54,015 bases of DNA from an uncultured Lachnospiraceae bacterium. Its GTDB lineage: Bacteria; Bacillota; Clostridia; Lachnospirales; Lachnospiraceae. Below, one piece after another: positions 1-8,751 of this stretch. The position numbers and the translations under genes were made by a program. The stretch's first letter is position 1, and each line of letters starts with the position of its first letter. The DNA lies in contig CANDAG010000026.1 in NCBI GenBank assembly GCA_947382625.1, positions 1 through 54,015 on the forward strand, in the 5' to 3' direction. The notes under the pieces were generated by a model, which ran no database searches, was not told the origin of the DNA, and saw nothing but the letters and a program-made list of their open reading frames with translations.

Positions 1-62
1 GAGATAAAAACGACAAAAGAGGGATGCGCAATGAAAGAAGGAAAACAAAGACAGATCAGGAA

Positions 63-97
63 AATCAGAACCATCCGTTTTACGGGTGGTCCTGATT
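63..97 (-). terminator. Hairpin downstream of the cytidylate-kinase-like gene, probable terminator
   Basis: Two 15-nt arms (63-77 and 83-97) pair around a 5-nt loop with one G-U pair and one mismatch. Read on the minus strand, the stem ends in TGATTTTCC, so the U-tract is short. It lies about 40 nt beyond the stop of the minus-strand gene ending at 139. No gene could be supported in the rest of 1-138. Confidence 0.4.
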
Positions 98-138
98 ATA
101 ATAAACCGTTTGGCGAAGCATGATCGCACTCGCTGGAT

Positions 139-756
139 TTAAGGCGTGACAGAATCTGTGCCTCTCACCGCTTCCTCCAGTATTTTGACACAGGGGTCGA
201 TGCCGAGGGTCCCGGCGTTCAGATGCAGGTCATAATATTCGGCGGCGCCCCACTTCCAGCTTGTGACGGAGGTATAAAAACCGCCTCTGCGTTTATCGTT
301 CTTTTTCAGGGCATTTTCGGCTTCAGCCTGATCGATGCCCTCACGCTCGATGGCTCTGCGGATCCGTTTTTCTTTATCAGCATAGACGAATACTCTCAGG
401 GCATCTTTCCGTTCTCTTAGAATGTATCCGGCAGCTCTCCCTACAATGACACAGTTTCCGGCTTCCGCGGCCTCTTCGATGATCCGTTTTTCTTCCAGAA
501 AAAGCTTATCGGCCAGAGGCAGCTCACGATTGCCGGACAAGCCGCCAAGAGCAGTCTGGGAAAGATTCATCAGGATTCCGCCGGAAGTACTTTCCTCAAG
601 TCCTTCTATCTGAAAATAGGGTATTTCCAGATTTTCGGCGGCCTTGATAAGGATATTCCGGTCGTAAAGCTTATAGCCCAGGGCTTTTGCCAGCTTCTTG
701 CCGATTTCATTTCCTCCGCTGGCATATCGACGTTCAATTGTAACAATTTTGTACAT
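139..756 (-). CDS. Cytidylate kinase-like family protein
   Basis: A 205-residue cytosolic protein of the cytidylate kinase-like (AAA_26) family. The family signature is seen at residues 8-22: an ERRYASGGNEIG segment, which takes the place of a classical P-loop, followed by KKLA. A second typical block is the C-terminal YDLHLNAGTLGID. The length is normal for the family. A GGGGGAT ribosome site lies about 10 nt before the ATG at 756. Its true substrate is not known; bacterial members are nucleoside monophosphate kinase homologues and are not the housekeeping Cmk. It stands alone with a hairpin downstream. Identification rests on motif recognition. Confidence 0.8.
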   Translation of the reverse strand: MYKIVTIERRYASGGNEIGKKLAKALGYKLYDRNILIKAAENLEIPYFQIEGLEESTSGGILMNLSQTALGGLSGNRELPLADKLFLEEKRIIEEAAEAGNCVIVGRAAGYILRERKDALRVFVYADKEKRIRRAIEREGIDQAEAENALKKNDKRRGGFYTSVTSWKWGAAEYYDLHLNAGTLGIDPCVKILEEAVRGTDSVTP

Positions 757-868
757 AAATGCATCCCCCTTTCTGATAATTCATCTGCTGATTTTATTAT
801 AATCATTCTTCAGGCATATCTCAATGCGTTTTTCAAAATATTAAAGTTGTGATTTTTTACTCTGCATC

Positions 869-1474
869 CTATTTTGTTAAAACATGCTTACAGTATCTGG
901 TACATCCGCATTTCGGACAACTTAATTTTCTCCTGGTGATCGTATGAGGCCCCATAATATAGGATTTCATATCGGGTACAAAACGCTCCCCGCATTCAGG
1001 ACATTCAAAGGCACCTGCTTCTCTGTCAAGGATGCACGCAATGCCGATCCCGGTTATAATAATTACAATTCCGATCCCTATAAGGATAATATGAAGCCAT
1101 GGCTCCATTTCAAATGCGCCCGTTATTACAAATAAGGGTACAGCTGCAATAATTGCCAGACCGGCAACTAATGCGGACATTACGATCTTCTTCTTACTCT
1201 CCAGAGCTTCTTTTACCAAATCCACCATATTTTCCTCCGCTTTCTTTTTATAATCCGTCTCCTGCAATCGTTCACCTGACAAAAGATCGTTTACAGTGAT
1301 CTCCAATTCATTGCAAAGTGGAAGCAGCAGTGACACCTCCGGGAAACCGTTTCCACGTTCCCATTTTGAGACTGTTTTATCGCTGATCCCAAGCTTATCT
1401 GCCAGCTCGCGTTGTGTATACTTTTTGGCTTTTCGTTCCTCAGCAATAAATTTACCTATTTTGATCTGATCCAT
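869..1474 (-). CDS. XRE-family regulator with membrane segments and C-terminal zinc ribbon
   Basis: 201 residues from the ATG at 1474, which has AGGAGG 10 nt upstream; the open frame continues further upstream without a ribosome site. Residues 3-58 form an XRE helix-turn-helix (TQRELADKLGISDKTVSKWERG). Two hydrophobic segments follow at roughly residues 97-119 and 125-148. A four-cysteine zinc ribbon (CPECG ... CPKCGC) lies near the C-terminus. This layout fits a membrane-tethered transcription regulator. It may bind the palindrome at 1567-1579 upstream. The signal and targets are unknown. Transcribed alone on the minus strand. Confidence 0.82.
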   Translation of the reverse strand: MDQIKIGKFIAEERKAKKYTQRELADKLGISDKTVSKWERGNGFPEVSLLLPLCNELEITVNDLLSGERLQETDYKKKAEENMVDLVKEALESKKKIVMSALVAGLAIIAAVPLFVITGAFEMEPWLHIILIGIGIVIIITGIGIACILDREAGAFECPECGERFVPDMKSYIMGPHTITRRKLSCPKCGCTRYCKHVLTK

Positions 1475-1534
1475 AGGTTCATGCCCTCCTTTCTGTGGGT
1501 ATTGTATAAAACCTGAAAACAATTTCACACCCAT

Positions 1535-1579
1535 GCAGCGTAGAATATGGTGGATTTAAGCGGTTTCTACGCAGCGTAG
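1535..1579. promoter_or_regulatory. Candidate operator upstream of the XRE regulator
   Basis: CTACGCAGCGTAG (1567-1579) is a perfect palindrome with one central base. A second copy of GCAGCGTAG occurs at 1535-1543, exactly 36 bp away. Both lie 60-105 bp upstream of the regulator start, as expected for an autoregulatory site. Binding is inferred. Confidence 0.35.
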
Positions 1580-1644
1580 ATATTCGGATGTATGCAGGAT
1601 AGGAGATATTGTCTCTTTTTTATTTCAATTTATTTTCAACCGTT

Positions 1645-2571
1645 TTATTCCATCTTACTTTCCAACGACGGAAATTTGCGATACTCCCGCGGTAAAACAT
1701 CAAAAACTGATTTGAATGCGGTTGTAAATTTGCTTTGACTGTCATAACCAACATTTTTTGCGATTTCCGCTATACTCATTTCAGATTCCCGTAGCATTTT
1801 GGCAGCCTGCTCCATGCGGTGCTTTTTGATATGTGTAGCAATCGAAGTGCCATAAATAGCTTTGAATGCGGTTTTTAAAGTAGTCGGATTGATCAGGTAT
1901 TGTCTGGAAAGCTCTTCTATGGTGATCCGCTGCTCCATATGTTGGGTCAGCTGGTCATGGATCTTCCGGATAACAAGGATCTGTTCCGCCTGGTATTCGG
2001 ATAATCGTTGACCGGAGGTAAGCTCTGTTTTGTTAAGATAAAGAAGTAATTCCAGAGTTTTTATTTTTTGGTAAGACAGTTCCAATTCTTCAGGCTGATC
2101 GTAAAATGCAGAGAAAATACTTTCTGTCTTTTCGTTGCCCGCCAGAAAGGCAGGACTGTCGCTTCGACAAAATTTTTGGGATAATAAAGTTTCAAAAATA
2201 CCACTGTCTTTTAGTAATTCAGGCGGATTGACGGAAACCTCCTGCAGGTCGATATAGATCGTAAGCCCCTGATACATTTTGTTTGGAAAGGTAAGTACGG
2301 AATCTGTACAGGTTTTCATGGTATGCAGAGAAAAATCGCCCGGATTCAGATAAATACGGTTTCCGTTTTTCATTTCCCACATGATCTGTCCGGCCTTGCA
2401 ATAGTTAATCTGTATGATATGGGGCATGGACTTATGTTTTGCGGAGAAAGAATCGGTTGAAAAGGTCAGATAGCACAACACGATGCCGGGGAAAAGCAGG
2501 GTGGAAGTGCCTGACGCTTTTGGATGGAGTTTGTCTAACTCTTTTTTTAATTCTGTTAATTCATTATCCAT
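1645..2571 (-). CDS. AraC family transcriptional regulator
   Basis: 308 residues from the ATG at 2571, which has GAGG 8 nt upstream. An upstream in-frame ATG at 2619 lacks a ribosome site. The N-terminal part (about residues 20-130) looks like an effector-binding cupin-type fold, including ITQINYC-like and NPGDFSLH blocks. The C-terminal 100 residues carry the double helix-turn-helix of AraC proteins (SIAEIAKNVGYDSQSKFTTAFKSVF). There is no obvious partner operon; the divergent neighbour is a response regulator. The ligand cannot be read from sequence. A good sigma-A promoter lies upstream. Confidence 0.85.
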   Translation of the reverse strand: MDNELTELKKELDKLHPKASGTSTLLFPGIVLCYLTFSTDSFSAKHKSMPHIIQINYCKAGQIMWEMKNGNRIYLNPGDFSLHTMKTCTDSVLTFPNKMYQGLTIYIDLQEVSVNPPELLKDSGIFETLLSQKFCRSDSPAFLAGNEKTESIFSAFYDQPEELELSYQKIKTLELLLYLNKTELTSGQRLSEYQAEQILVIRKIHDQLTQHMEQRITIEELSRQYLINPTTLKTAFKAIYGTSIATHIKKHRMEQAAKMLRESEMSIAEIAKNVGYDSQSKFTTAFKSVFDVLPREYRKFPSLESKME

Positions 2572-2664
2572 AAGACGGACCTCACAATCTGGGGTATGTA
2601 ATTTCCAACTTTTGCCCATATGGGCGGAAATGCACGGAAGATATTAACGGGTGTCTTTATCCAG

Positions 2665-2693
2665 ATTATACTACAGGCAATATGATTAAACAA
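2665..2693 (-). promoter_or_regulatory. Sigma-A promoter of the AraC gene
   Basis: On the minus strand, TTGTTT (2693-2688) and TATAAT (2670-2665) are separated by 17 nt. The predicted transcript would have a leader of roughly 85 nt before the ATG at 2571. Confidence 0.6.
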
Positions 2694-2837
2694 GTAATTA
2701 ATCGTTGAACTTGTGAAATTATAAACGATAAGGATTCTTTGGTCTGCAGTGTCCCTTCAGTGAAAACAGCACTCATTCATGGATGATTTTTTGCGGGAGG
2801 TCTTGTATAATGGAAAAAGGAACCGGGAGGTATCGCC

Positions 2838-3530
2838 ATGAAGCATAGAATACTGATCATAGAAGATGACACTGTGATACAGGCGCAGTTAAAAACCCTG
2901 TTGGACGGAAACGGATATGAAGCGGAAGTCATAAATGATTTCCCGGTTTCCATAGAGCAGGTGAAATCCATTCAGCCCCATTTGATCCTTCTGGATATTA
3001 AGCTGCCGGGAAGCGACGGATTCGTGGTATGTTCACAAATCCGTGCTTTTTCCAATGTGCCCATCATCTTTGTCACAAGCTGCAATACAGATATGGACGA
3101 GTTGAACAGCATCATGCTGGGAGGGGATGCCTTTGTAACAAAACCATATAACATAGCAATCCTTCTGGCCAAAATAGCATCTTTACTAAAAAGGGCGTAC
3201 CCTGCAACAGAGCAGGAGGCATTATCCTGCCATGGAGTTGTCCTGCATTTGGAAAGCGGAAAAATAGAATATGCGGGCCGACAGACAGATCTTACCAAAA
3301 ATGAACTGAAAATAATGTACTATCTGTTTAAGCATGCCGGGACGATCTGCCTCCGCGGGGATATTGTAGAGTACCTGTGGGATAACCGGCTTTATGTAGA
3401 TGACAATGCTTTAAGTGTCAATATAGGCAGGATCCGGGAGAAGCTCTCCGGCATTGGAGTGAGAGATTTTATTAAAACAAAGCACCGGCAGGGGTATATT
3501 ATAGGAACGGAGAATGAGACAGACATCTAA
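2838..3530 (+). CDS. OmpR/BceR-type response regulator without adjacent kinase
   Basis: 230 residues. The receiver domain (1-120) has the acidic pair EDD near the N-terminus, the phospho-acceptor in LILLDIKLPG and the conserved lysine in VTKPYN. A winged-helix output domain follows (LTKNELKIMYYLFKH ... VDDNALSVNIGRIREKL), which is the wording typical of BceR/VirR regulators of antimicrobial-peptide ABC transporters. GGGAGG precedes the ATG. Such genes are normally followed by a BceS-type kinase and bceAB. Here the next gene is a convergent MATE exporter, so the regulator is an orphan. Domain call is firm; the peptide-sensing role is inference. Confidence 0.87.
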   Translation: MKHRILIIEDDTVIQAQLKTLLDGNGYEAEVINDFPVSIEQVKSIQPHLILLDIKLPGSDGFVVCSQIRAFSNVPIIFVTSCNTDMDELNSIMLGGDAFVTKPYNIAILLAKIASLLKRAYPATEQEALSCHGVVLHLESGKIEYAGRQTDLTKNELKIMYYLFKHAGTICLRGDIVEYLWDNRLYVDDNALSVNIGRIREKLSGIGVRDFIKTKHRQGYIIGTENETDI

Positions 3531-3731
3531 AAGTTACAGTCCGGGCCGCGGTTTTTGATCGGGCTATGGGTTATTGAAGATTTTTTCGGGATAACATATA
3601 ATAAAAATGATGAAGTGAAAGGAAAAGCAGATATGGCAAGGAGTATTGGGATTGATAGGGAGCGTATACGGAAGTATGGATTTGCCTTTTGTGGAAAACA
3701 GGTTTTGATTGGAAGTACAGTGACATCAGCA

Positions 3732-5144
3732 TTATAATTCCTCCAACGGATTCCATACGCCCCTTACATAGCAGATCAGGAACAATACAAACAGAAGCAG
3801 ATTATGGGCGATCATACAGGCCCAGGCAGAAATCAGTCCGAAGCCTGAAAGCTGGGTGCAGATAAAAGTGCCTGTGATCCGTACCAGCCACATACCGATG
3901 ATATTGTAGACAAAAGGAGCTTTTGTCCTGCCCACGCCCATCATGAAGCCTTCAATGATGATGGAAAATCCGTAAAAAGGCTCGGAAACTGCAACCATGC
4001 GGAGTACAAAAGCGCCAAGGCTGATCACGGAGTCATTGGTGGAAAACAGCTTCATTAAAACCGGTGCAGCCAGAAAAAGACAGGCGCCCGAGCCGATCAT
4101 CAAAACAGTTTCCAGAGGGATAAACATGGCGGAGAGGCTTTTCATACGCTTATTGTCGTTGGCACCATAAGCATTGCCTGCCAGTGTGGCAGCCGCTGTC
4201 TGCATACCGTAGCCGGGAATGTAAAAGGCAGATTCCACCGTATTGGCAATGGTGTGTGCGGCAGTGGCGGTTTCCCCAAGGGAATTGATCATTGCGGCAA
4301 ATGCCACATAGCCGAGAGAGGTGCCGAACCGTTGCAGCATGTTGGGAAGGGCAACCTTCATACAGGGCCTGAGGATCTGCATATCAGGAGTAAACCTTTG
4401 ACCGCGGGGAGAAACCAGCGGATGCTTCCAAAGCACATAAGTGATCAGGATTCCGCCGACGGTAAAGGCGATAGCGCTGGCGATGGCAGCTCCGATCACG
4501 CCAAGTCCGGCGCCCCACATGGTAAAACGCAGGGAAAACAGGGATACTTCCCGGACAGGATAGATCAAAAGAAAATTAAGGATCACATTGATCAGGTTTA
4601 CAAGCAGGCCGATCTTCATAGGTGACCTGGTGTCCCCTGCCGACCTGAGCACCGTACCGAAAATGATGCTGGCAGTCCGGGGGAGCATGGGAAGATACAG
4701 GATCAGAAAATATTCAGATGCCATTTTCCAGATGCTTTTATCTGCCTGCATCCATACAGGTATCATCCCGCTTAAGGAGGCAGTCACAATGGTAAAGAAA
4801 ATCCCCAGGATAAACGTGATCAGTACCGACTGAGAGACAGCCCGTCTGGCAGCAGCCTGATCATTTGCACCCTGGGCTTTGGATATGTAGGAGAGGAATC
4901 CTACACCTACAGCGGAAATAGTGCTGCCGATCAGCCAGTTGACGGTACCGGTAGAGCCCACCGCGGCGGTTGCCTGGGTTCCTAAAGACCCCACCATTGC
5001 CGTGTCGATATACTGGACAGCAGTCTGCATCAGCTGCTCCAGCATGGTAGGCCATGCAAGGGCGATGATCGTAAGAAGCATGCTCTGCTCAGCCATTTTT
5101 TGCGTTGTAGATTTTGATGATTCTGAAAGGAATGTCTTTTTCAT
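3732..5144 (-). CDS. MATE family efflux transporter
   Basis: 470 residues with twelve predicted membrane segments, the usual MATE length. Family features are visible: an N-terminal LAWPTMLEQLMQTAVQYIDTAMVGSLG block and internal QAQ/ANDNKR-like loops. Members export cationic drugs or metabolites using Na+ or H+ gradients across the cytoplasmic membrane. The gene stands alone, convergent with the orphan response regulator and divergent from the DUF255 gene. The substrate cannot be read from sequence. Nothing is truncated. Confidence 0.9.
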   Translation of the reverse strand: MKKTFLSESSKSTTQKMAEQSMLLTIIALAWPTMLEQLMQTAVQYIDTAMVGSLGTQATAAVGSTGTVNWLIGSTISAVGVGFLSYISKAQGANDQAAARRAVSQSVLITFILGIFFTIVTASLSGMIPVWMQADKSIWKMASEYFLILYLPMLPRTASIIFGTVLRSAGDTRSPMKIGLLVNLINVILNFLLIYPVREVSLFSLRFTMWGAGLGVIGAAIASAIAFTVGGILITYVLWKHPLVSPRGQRFTPDMQILRPCMKVALPNMLQRFGTSLGYVAFAAMINSLGETATAAHTIANTVESAFYIPGYGMQTAAATLAGNAYGANDNKRMKSLSAMFIPLETVLMIGSGACLFLAAPVLMKLFSTNDSVISLGAFVLRMVAVSEPFYGFSIIIEGFMMGVGRTKAPFVYNIIGMWLVRITGTFICTQLSGFGLISAWACMIAHNLLLFVLFLICYVRGVWNPLEEL

Positions 5145-5262
5145 AGCTTCATCCTATCACGAATGAGATGGGGAGTCAATGAATGCTGCCGTGGGCTCTG
5201 TATAAAATCGAAACTATTCAGGATAATAATCTGCAGGAAGCTTTAAAAAGGAGACGGTCAGA

Positions 5263-7239
5263 ATGAGCAATCATTTGAAAGATGAAACGAGCCCCTATCT
5301 GCTGCAGCATGCGGAGAATCCTGTAGACTGGTATCCATGGGGCAGTGCGGCCTTTGAGAAGGCAAAAAAAGAAGATAAACCGGTTTTTCTGAGCATTGGC
5401 TACAGCACCTGCCACTGGTGCCATGTGATGGCTCACGAAAGCTTTGAGGACGGCAAAACAGCCGGGATCCTCAATAAATATTTTGTATCCATAAAGGTAG
5501 ACAGGGAGGAACGTCCCGATATTGACAGCGTTTATATGTCAGTGTGTCAGGCATTTACCGGCAGCGGCGGATGGCCCATGAGCATTTTTATGACGTGGGA
5601 TAAAAAGCCCTTTTTTGTCGGTACCTATTTCCCGGTACATTCACGGTATGGAATGCCGGGGTTTCCCGATCTTTTGGATAAGGTGGCAGAACGCTGGAGA
5701 AAAGACAGGGAAGGGCTTATGCGGTCGGCAGACCAGATCATTGCCCATCTTCAGCGATCAGGATCCGGCAGCAGGGATGCGGGCGATGAGGATCTTCCCG
5801 GGAAAGCGGTGCGGATATTTGCGGAGAATTTTGACAGCATCTGCGGAGGCTTCGGCGATGCACCCAAGTTTCCTGTGCCCCACAACCTGTTGTTCCTGAT
5901 GCTGTACGCAGAGAAAAACAAAGACTTTGGCACATCCAGGGAGAGCTTTACTGATAAGAGCCGGGATCCTCTGCATATGGTGGAAAAAACGCTGATGCAA
6001 ATGCGCAAGGGCGGTATTTTTGACCATATTGGCTATGGCTTTTCAAGATATTCCACGGATCAGTATTTTCTGGCTCCTCATTTTGAGAAAATGCTTTATG
6101 ATAACGCCCTGATGATCATGGCCTATGCATCAGCCTATCAGATGACCCGGACTTCCTTTTATCTGGATACCGCGGGGAAGACCGCACAATATGTACTCCG
6201 GGAGATGACTTCTTTGGATGGAGGCTTTTACAGCGCCCAGGATGCAGACAGCGAAGGGATAGAAGGAAAGTATTATACCTTTACCCTGGAGGAGATCATT
6301 GCGCTTCTGGGAAAAGAAAGAGGAACCTGGTTTGCGGATACTTTTGATATTACTGCGGAAGGAAATTTTGAAGGGTTTAATATTCCGAACCTTTTAAAGA
6401 GCAATGCCCTGAACGCGGACTTTGATAAGGACATACAAAAACTATACGATTATCGCAGGGGACGTACAAGGCTTCATCTTGACGACAAGATCCTGCTTTC
6501 CTGGAATTCCCTGATGATCGCCGCCATGTCCATGCTTTACAGGGTGTCACACGAGGAAAAATACCTTCAGGCCGCACGCTCAGCACAAATCTTCATCGAA
6601 AAGAAAATGAGCAGAGGTTTATGCCTTTTTACAAGCTGGCGGGACGGGAAAGTCTCGGAAAACAGCTTTTTGGATGATTATGCATTTTATATTGCGGCAT
6701 TAACAGAGCTGTATCATTCGACTCTGGATATCAATTACCTTACAAAGGCAGAGCGGTTTTGCAGGGAAGCTCTCAGCCGGTTTGCTGATGATGAAAACGG
6801 AGGTTTTTTTCTTTCCGACCGGAACAGTACAGAGCTTTTTATGAACCCGAAGGAATCCTATGACGGTGCAGTTCCAAGCGGAAATTCCGTTATGGCTTAT
6901 AACCTGGTAAGGCTGTATCAGCTGACCCAAAAAGAGAAGTATCGGGAGCTTGCAGTAAGGCAGTTACAGTATATGTCCTCTCAGGCCCGGGAGTATCCGG
7001 CAGGATATAGTATGTTTCTTTTGGCAAAGCTGCTTTATGAGGATCCCCCGGAGCAGATCGTGGTTGTTTTGAAGCAGGATTCTGATCTGGAAAGCATTAA
7101 GAAGCAGCTGCCGCTGTTGGCGAATGTGACGATGGCCTCAGAGAGCAGGGAGTATCCACTGTTAAATGACAGCACTACGTTTTATGTCTGTAAGGGACAT
7201 ACCTGTCTGGCCCCCGCAAATAGTCTTGGGAATGTTTGA
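5263..7239 (+). CDS. DUF255 thioredoxin-domain protein (YyaL/SPATA20 family)
   Basis: 658 residues. The N-terminus ([22 protein letters not shown]) is diagnostic for the family. It leads into a thioredoxin-like domain with C50-H-W-C53-H in place of the usual CxxC dipeptide, to about residue 165. The rest is an alpha/alpha-barrel resembling N-acylglucosamine 2-epimerase and six-hairpin glycosidases ([28 protein letters not shown]). The family is widespread and cytosolic, but its reaction is unestablished. GGAG precedes the ATG at 5263. The lipoprotein gene follows after 8 nt, so the two are probably co-transcribed. Confidence 0.9.
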   Translation: MSNHLKDETSPYLLQHAENPVDWYPWGSAAFEKAKKEDKPVFLSIGYSTCHWCHVMAHESFEDGKTAGILNKYFVSIKVDREERPDIDSVYMSVCQAFTGSGGWPMSIFMTWDKKPFFVGTYFPVHSRYGMPGFPDLLDKVAERWRKDREGLMRSADQIIAHLQRSGSGSRDAGDEDLPGKAVRIFAENFDSICGGFGDAPKFPVPHNLLFLMLYAEKNKDFGTSRESFTDKSRDPLHMVEKTLMQMRKGGIFDHIGYGFSRYSTDQYFLAPHFEKMLYDNALMIMAYASAYQMTRTSFYLDTAGKTAQYVLREMTSLDGGFYSAQDADSEGIEGKYYTFTLEEIIALLGKERGTWFADTFDITAEGNFEGFNIPNLLKSNALNADFDKDIQKLYDYRRGRTRLHLDDKILLSWNSLMIAAMSMLYRVSHEEKYLQAARSAQIFIEKKMSRGLCLFTSWRDGKVSENSFLDDYAFYIAALTELYHSTLDINYLTKAERFCREALSRFADDENGGFFLSDRNSTELFMNPKESYDGAVPSGNSVMAYNLVRLYQLTQKEKYRELAVRQLQYMSSQAREYPAGYSMFLLAKLLYEDPPEQIVVVLKQDSDLESIKKQLPLLANVTMASESREYPLLNDSTTFYVCKGHTCLAPANSLGNV

Positions 7240-7247
7240 GGTAAAAA

Positions 7248-8126
7248 ATGACAGAACAAAAAATAAAAAAACAAAGAATGACAAAACAAAAAATTATAAA
7301 GCGATGCAGTCTTTTCATAGGCATATTACTTTTTGTCTCCGGATGCACAGGCGTTCATCCGGAGGCCGCTTTGGAAAATCCGGGAGTAAGGATTACTTTT
7401 TTTGATGTGGGAAAGGGGGATGCCATACTGGTGGAGACCCTGGAGCATACCATGCTGATCGATGCCGGATACGATGATACCTATAAGGTCCTTCAGGATT
7501 ACTTCACAAGGCAGGGAATACATAAACTGGATTATCTGGTGATCACGCATTTTGATAAGGATCATGTAGGCGGAGCGGACCGGGTGGTCAGAGGTCTGGA
7601 AGTAGATCAGATCCTGCAGCCGGATTATGAATCGGAGGCAGGGCAGTATCTGGAATATTGCGCAGCCTTGGAAGCGAAGGGATTGCAGCCGGAGCTTGTG
7701 ACGGAGCCTTTGGAGTTTACCCTGGACGGAGCGGAATTTTATGTGTATCCCCCAAAGGAGGAATCCTACGAAGAGGAAGATAATGACTTTTCGCTGGTGA
7801 TCAGTATGGCCTATGGGGAAAAAAGGTTTTTGTTTACCGGTGACTGTGAAGAGGTACGGCTGGATGAGCTTATGGAGCAGACGGATTTTGATCTGTCCCA
7901 TGATGTGCTCAAGGTTCCCCATCACGGAAGAAAAGAGGACAATTCGGAGGAATTTTTGAGGGCGGCTGCGCCGGAGCAGGCAGTGATCACCAGCTCTGAA
8001 GACAAACCCGCAAGCAATAAGGTATTAAAAGCCCTTGAGGAGCTTGGGACAGAGGTTTATCTTACATCGGAGGGCACGGTGACCTGCCTGTGTGATGGCA
8101 GCGATCTGCAGATACTGCAGGAATGA
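7248..8126 (+). CDS. ComEC/Rec2-like metallo-beta-lactamase fold lipoprotein
   Basis: 292 residues. A hydrophobic signal segment ends in a lipobox at LFVSGC (Cys33), so the protein is predicted to be anchored outside the membrane. The rest is a metallo-beta-lactamase domain of the ComEC C-terminal type: FFDVGKGDAILVE, the metal motif H101-x-D-x-D105-H106 in THFDKDHVGG, and a later VPHHGRKED block. In ComEC this domain is thought to act on DNA, and a phosphodiesterase role is plausible here. The start at 7248 has GAGGT upstream. The first codons are a tandem near-duplication (MTEQKIKKQR / MTKQKIIKR), so a start at 7278 is possible. It follows DUF255 by 8 nt. Confidence 0.85.
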   Translation: MTEQKIKKQRMTKQKIIKRCSLFIGILLFVSGCTGVHPEAALENPGVRITFFDVGKGDAILVETLEHTMLIDAGYDDTYKVLQDYFTRQGIHKLDYLVITHFDKDHVGGADRVVRGLEVDQILQPDYESEAGQYLEYCAALEAKGLQPELVTEPLEFTLDGAEFYVYPPKEESYEEEDNDFSLVISMAYGEKRFLFTGDCEEVRLDELMEQTDFDLSHDVLKVPHHGRKEDNSEEFLRAAAPEQAVITSSEDKPASNKVLKALEELGTEVYLTSEGTVTCLCDGSDLQILQE

Positions 8127-8145
8127 TCAGACTGATATCCGGTGT

Positions 8146-8751
8146 TTACAGATCCGGAAGCTCCACGGTCCTTTCGGCAATTTTGGCTGCAAGATGCCGG
8201 TTGTGAGTGACTGCGATCACTGCCGTATTGTGCTTTTCGGCTTCGTTCAGGATCACATTCCAGATCTGAGCCTGTGTGATCACATCCAGCATGGTGCTGA
8301 TCTCGTCACAGATCAGATAGTCTGCGTCACTTGAGATTGCCCGTGCCACGCAAAATCTCTGCAGCTCCCCGCCGGATAATTCCCGGGGGAAGCGGCTGAG
8401 CCAGGCGGTCTCGATCCCGAAGGCATCCAGCATGTCCTCCCGGATCCCGCCGGCCTCTTCCAGCACCCGCCTCAGCCGCCAGCGGGGATTGATGGCATTT
8501 TCAGGATGCTGACAGATCAACTGGACAGGGCAGATACCCTTTTGGGGAAGCGGCTTATCCTCCAGCAGGATCTGGCCTTTTATTGGTTTTAGGTAACCGG
8601 CCAGGAGCATGGCAAGAGTGGTTTTGCCATAGCCGCTGGGAGCGAATAAGGCCAGGCGTTCTCCCTTTTCCACCCTCAAAGTGCAATCCTCAAGGATCCA
8701 GGGTTTTTTATTGCGATAGCGGAAAAAAATATTTTTTGCCTCAAGAGCCAT
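8146..8751 (-). CDS. Nickel/peptide ABC importer, ATP-binding subunit (NikE/DppF type)
   Basis: 201 residues. The ABC signature LSGGELQRFCVARA and Walker B LICDEIS are intact. The Walker A region reads APSGYGKTT, so its first glycine is alanine. The protein ends soon after the H-loop (VTHNRH) and lacks the C-terminal oligopeptide-transporter extension carried by its partner. Last gene of a five-gene minus-strand operon; it overlaps the preceding ATPase gene by 11 nt. It should pair with that ATPase as the second nucleotide-binding half of the importer. Confidence 0.88.
   Translation of the reverse strand: MALEAKNIFFRYRNKKPWILEDCTLRVEKGERLALFAPSGYGKTTLAMLLAGYLKPIKGQILLEDKPLPQKGICPVQLICQHPENAINPRWRLRRVLEEAGGIREDMLDAFGIETAWLSRFPRELSGGELQRFCVARAISSDADYLICDEISTMLDVITQAQIWNVILNEAEKHNTAVIAVTHNRHLAAKIAERTVELPDL

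Noticed and set aside
31-123. 30-codon open frame at the window start
   Set aside because: It overlaps the hairpin at 63-97, has only a weak ribosome site and shows no family resemblance.
2806-2837. TATAAT near 2809 as a promoter of the orphan response regulator
   Set aside because: The -10 is good but no acceptable -35 lies at 16-18 nt, so I did not list it as a feature.
3555-3737. Small frame after the orphan response regulator, considered as a kinase remnant
   Set aside because: No histidine-kinase motif can be found and no ribosome site precedes it.
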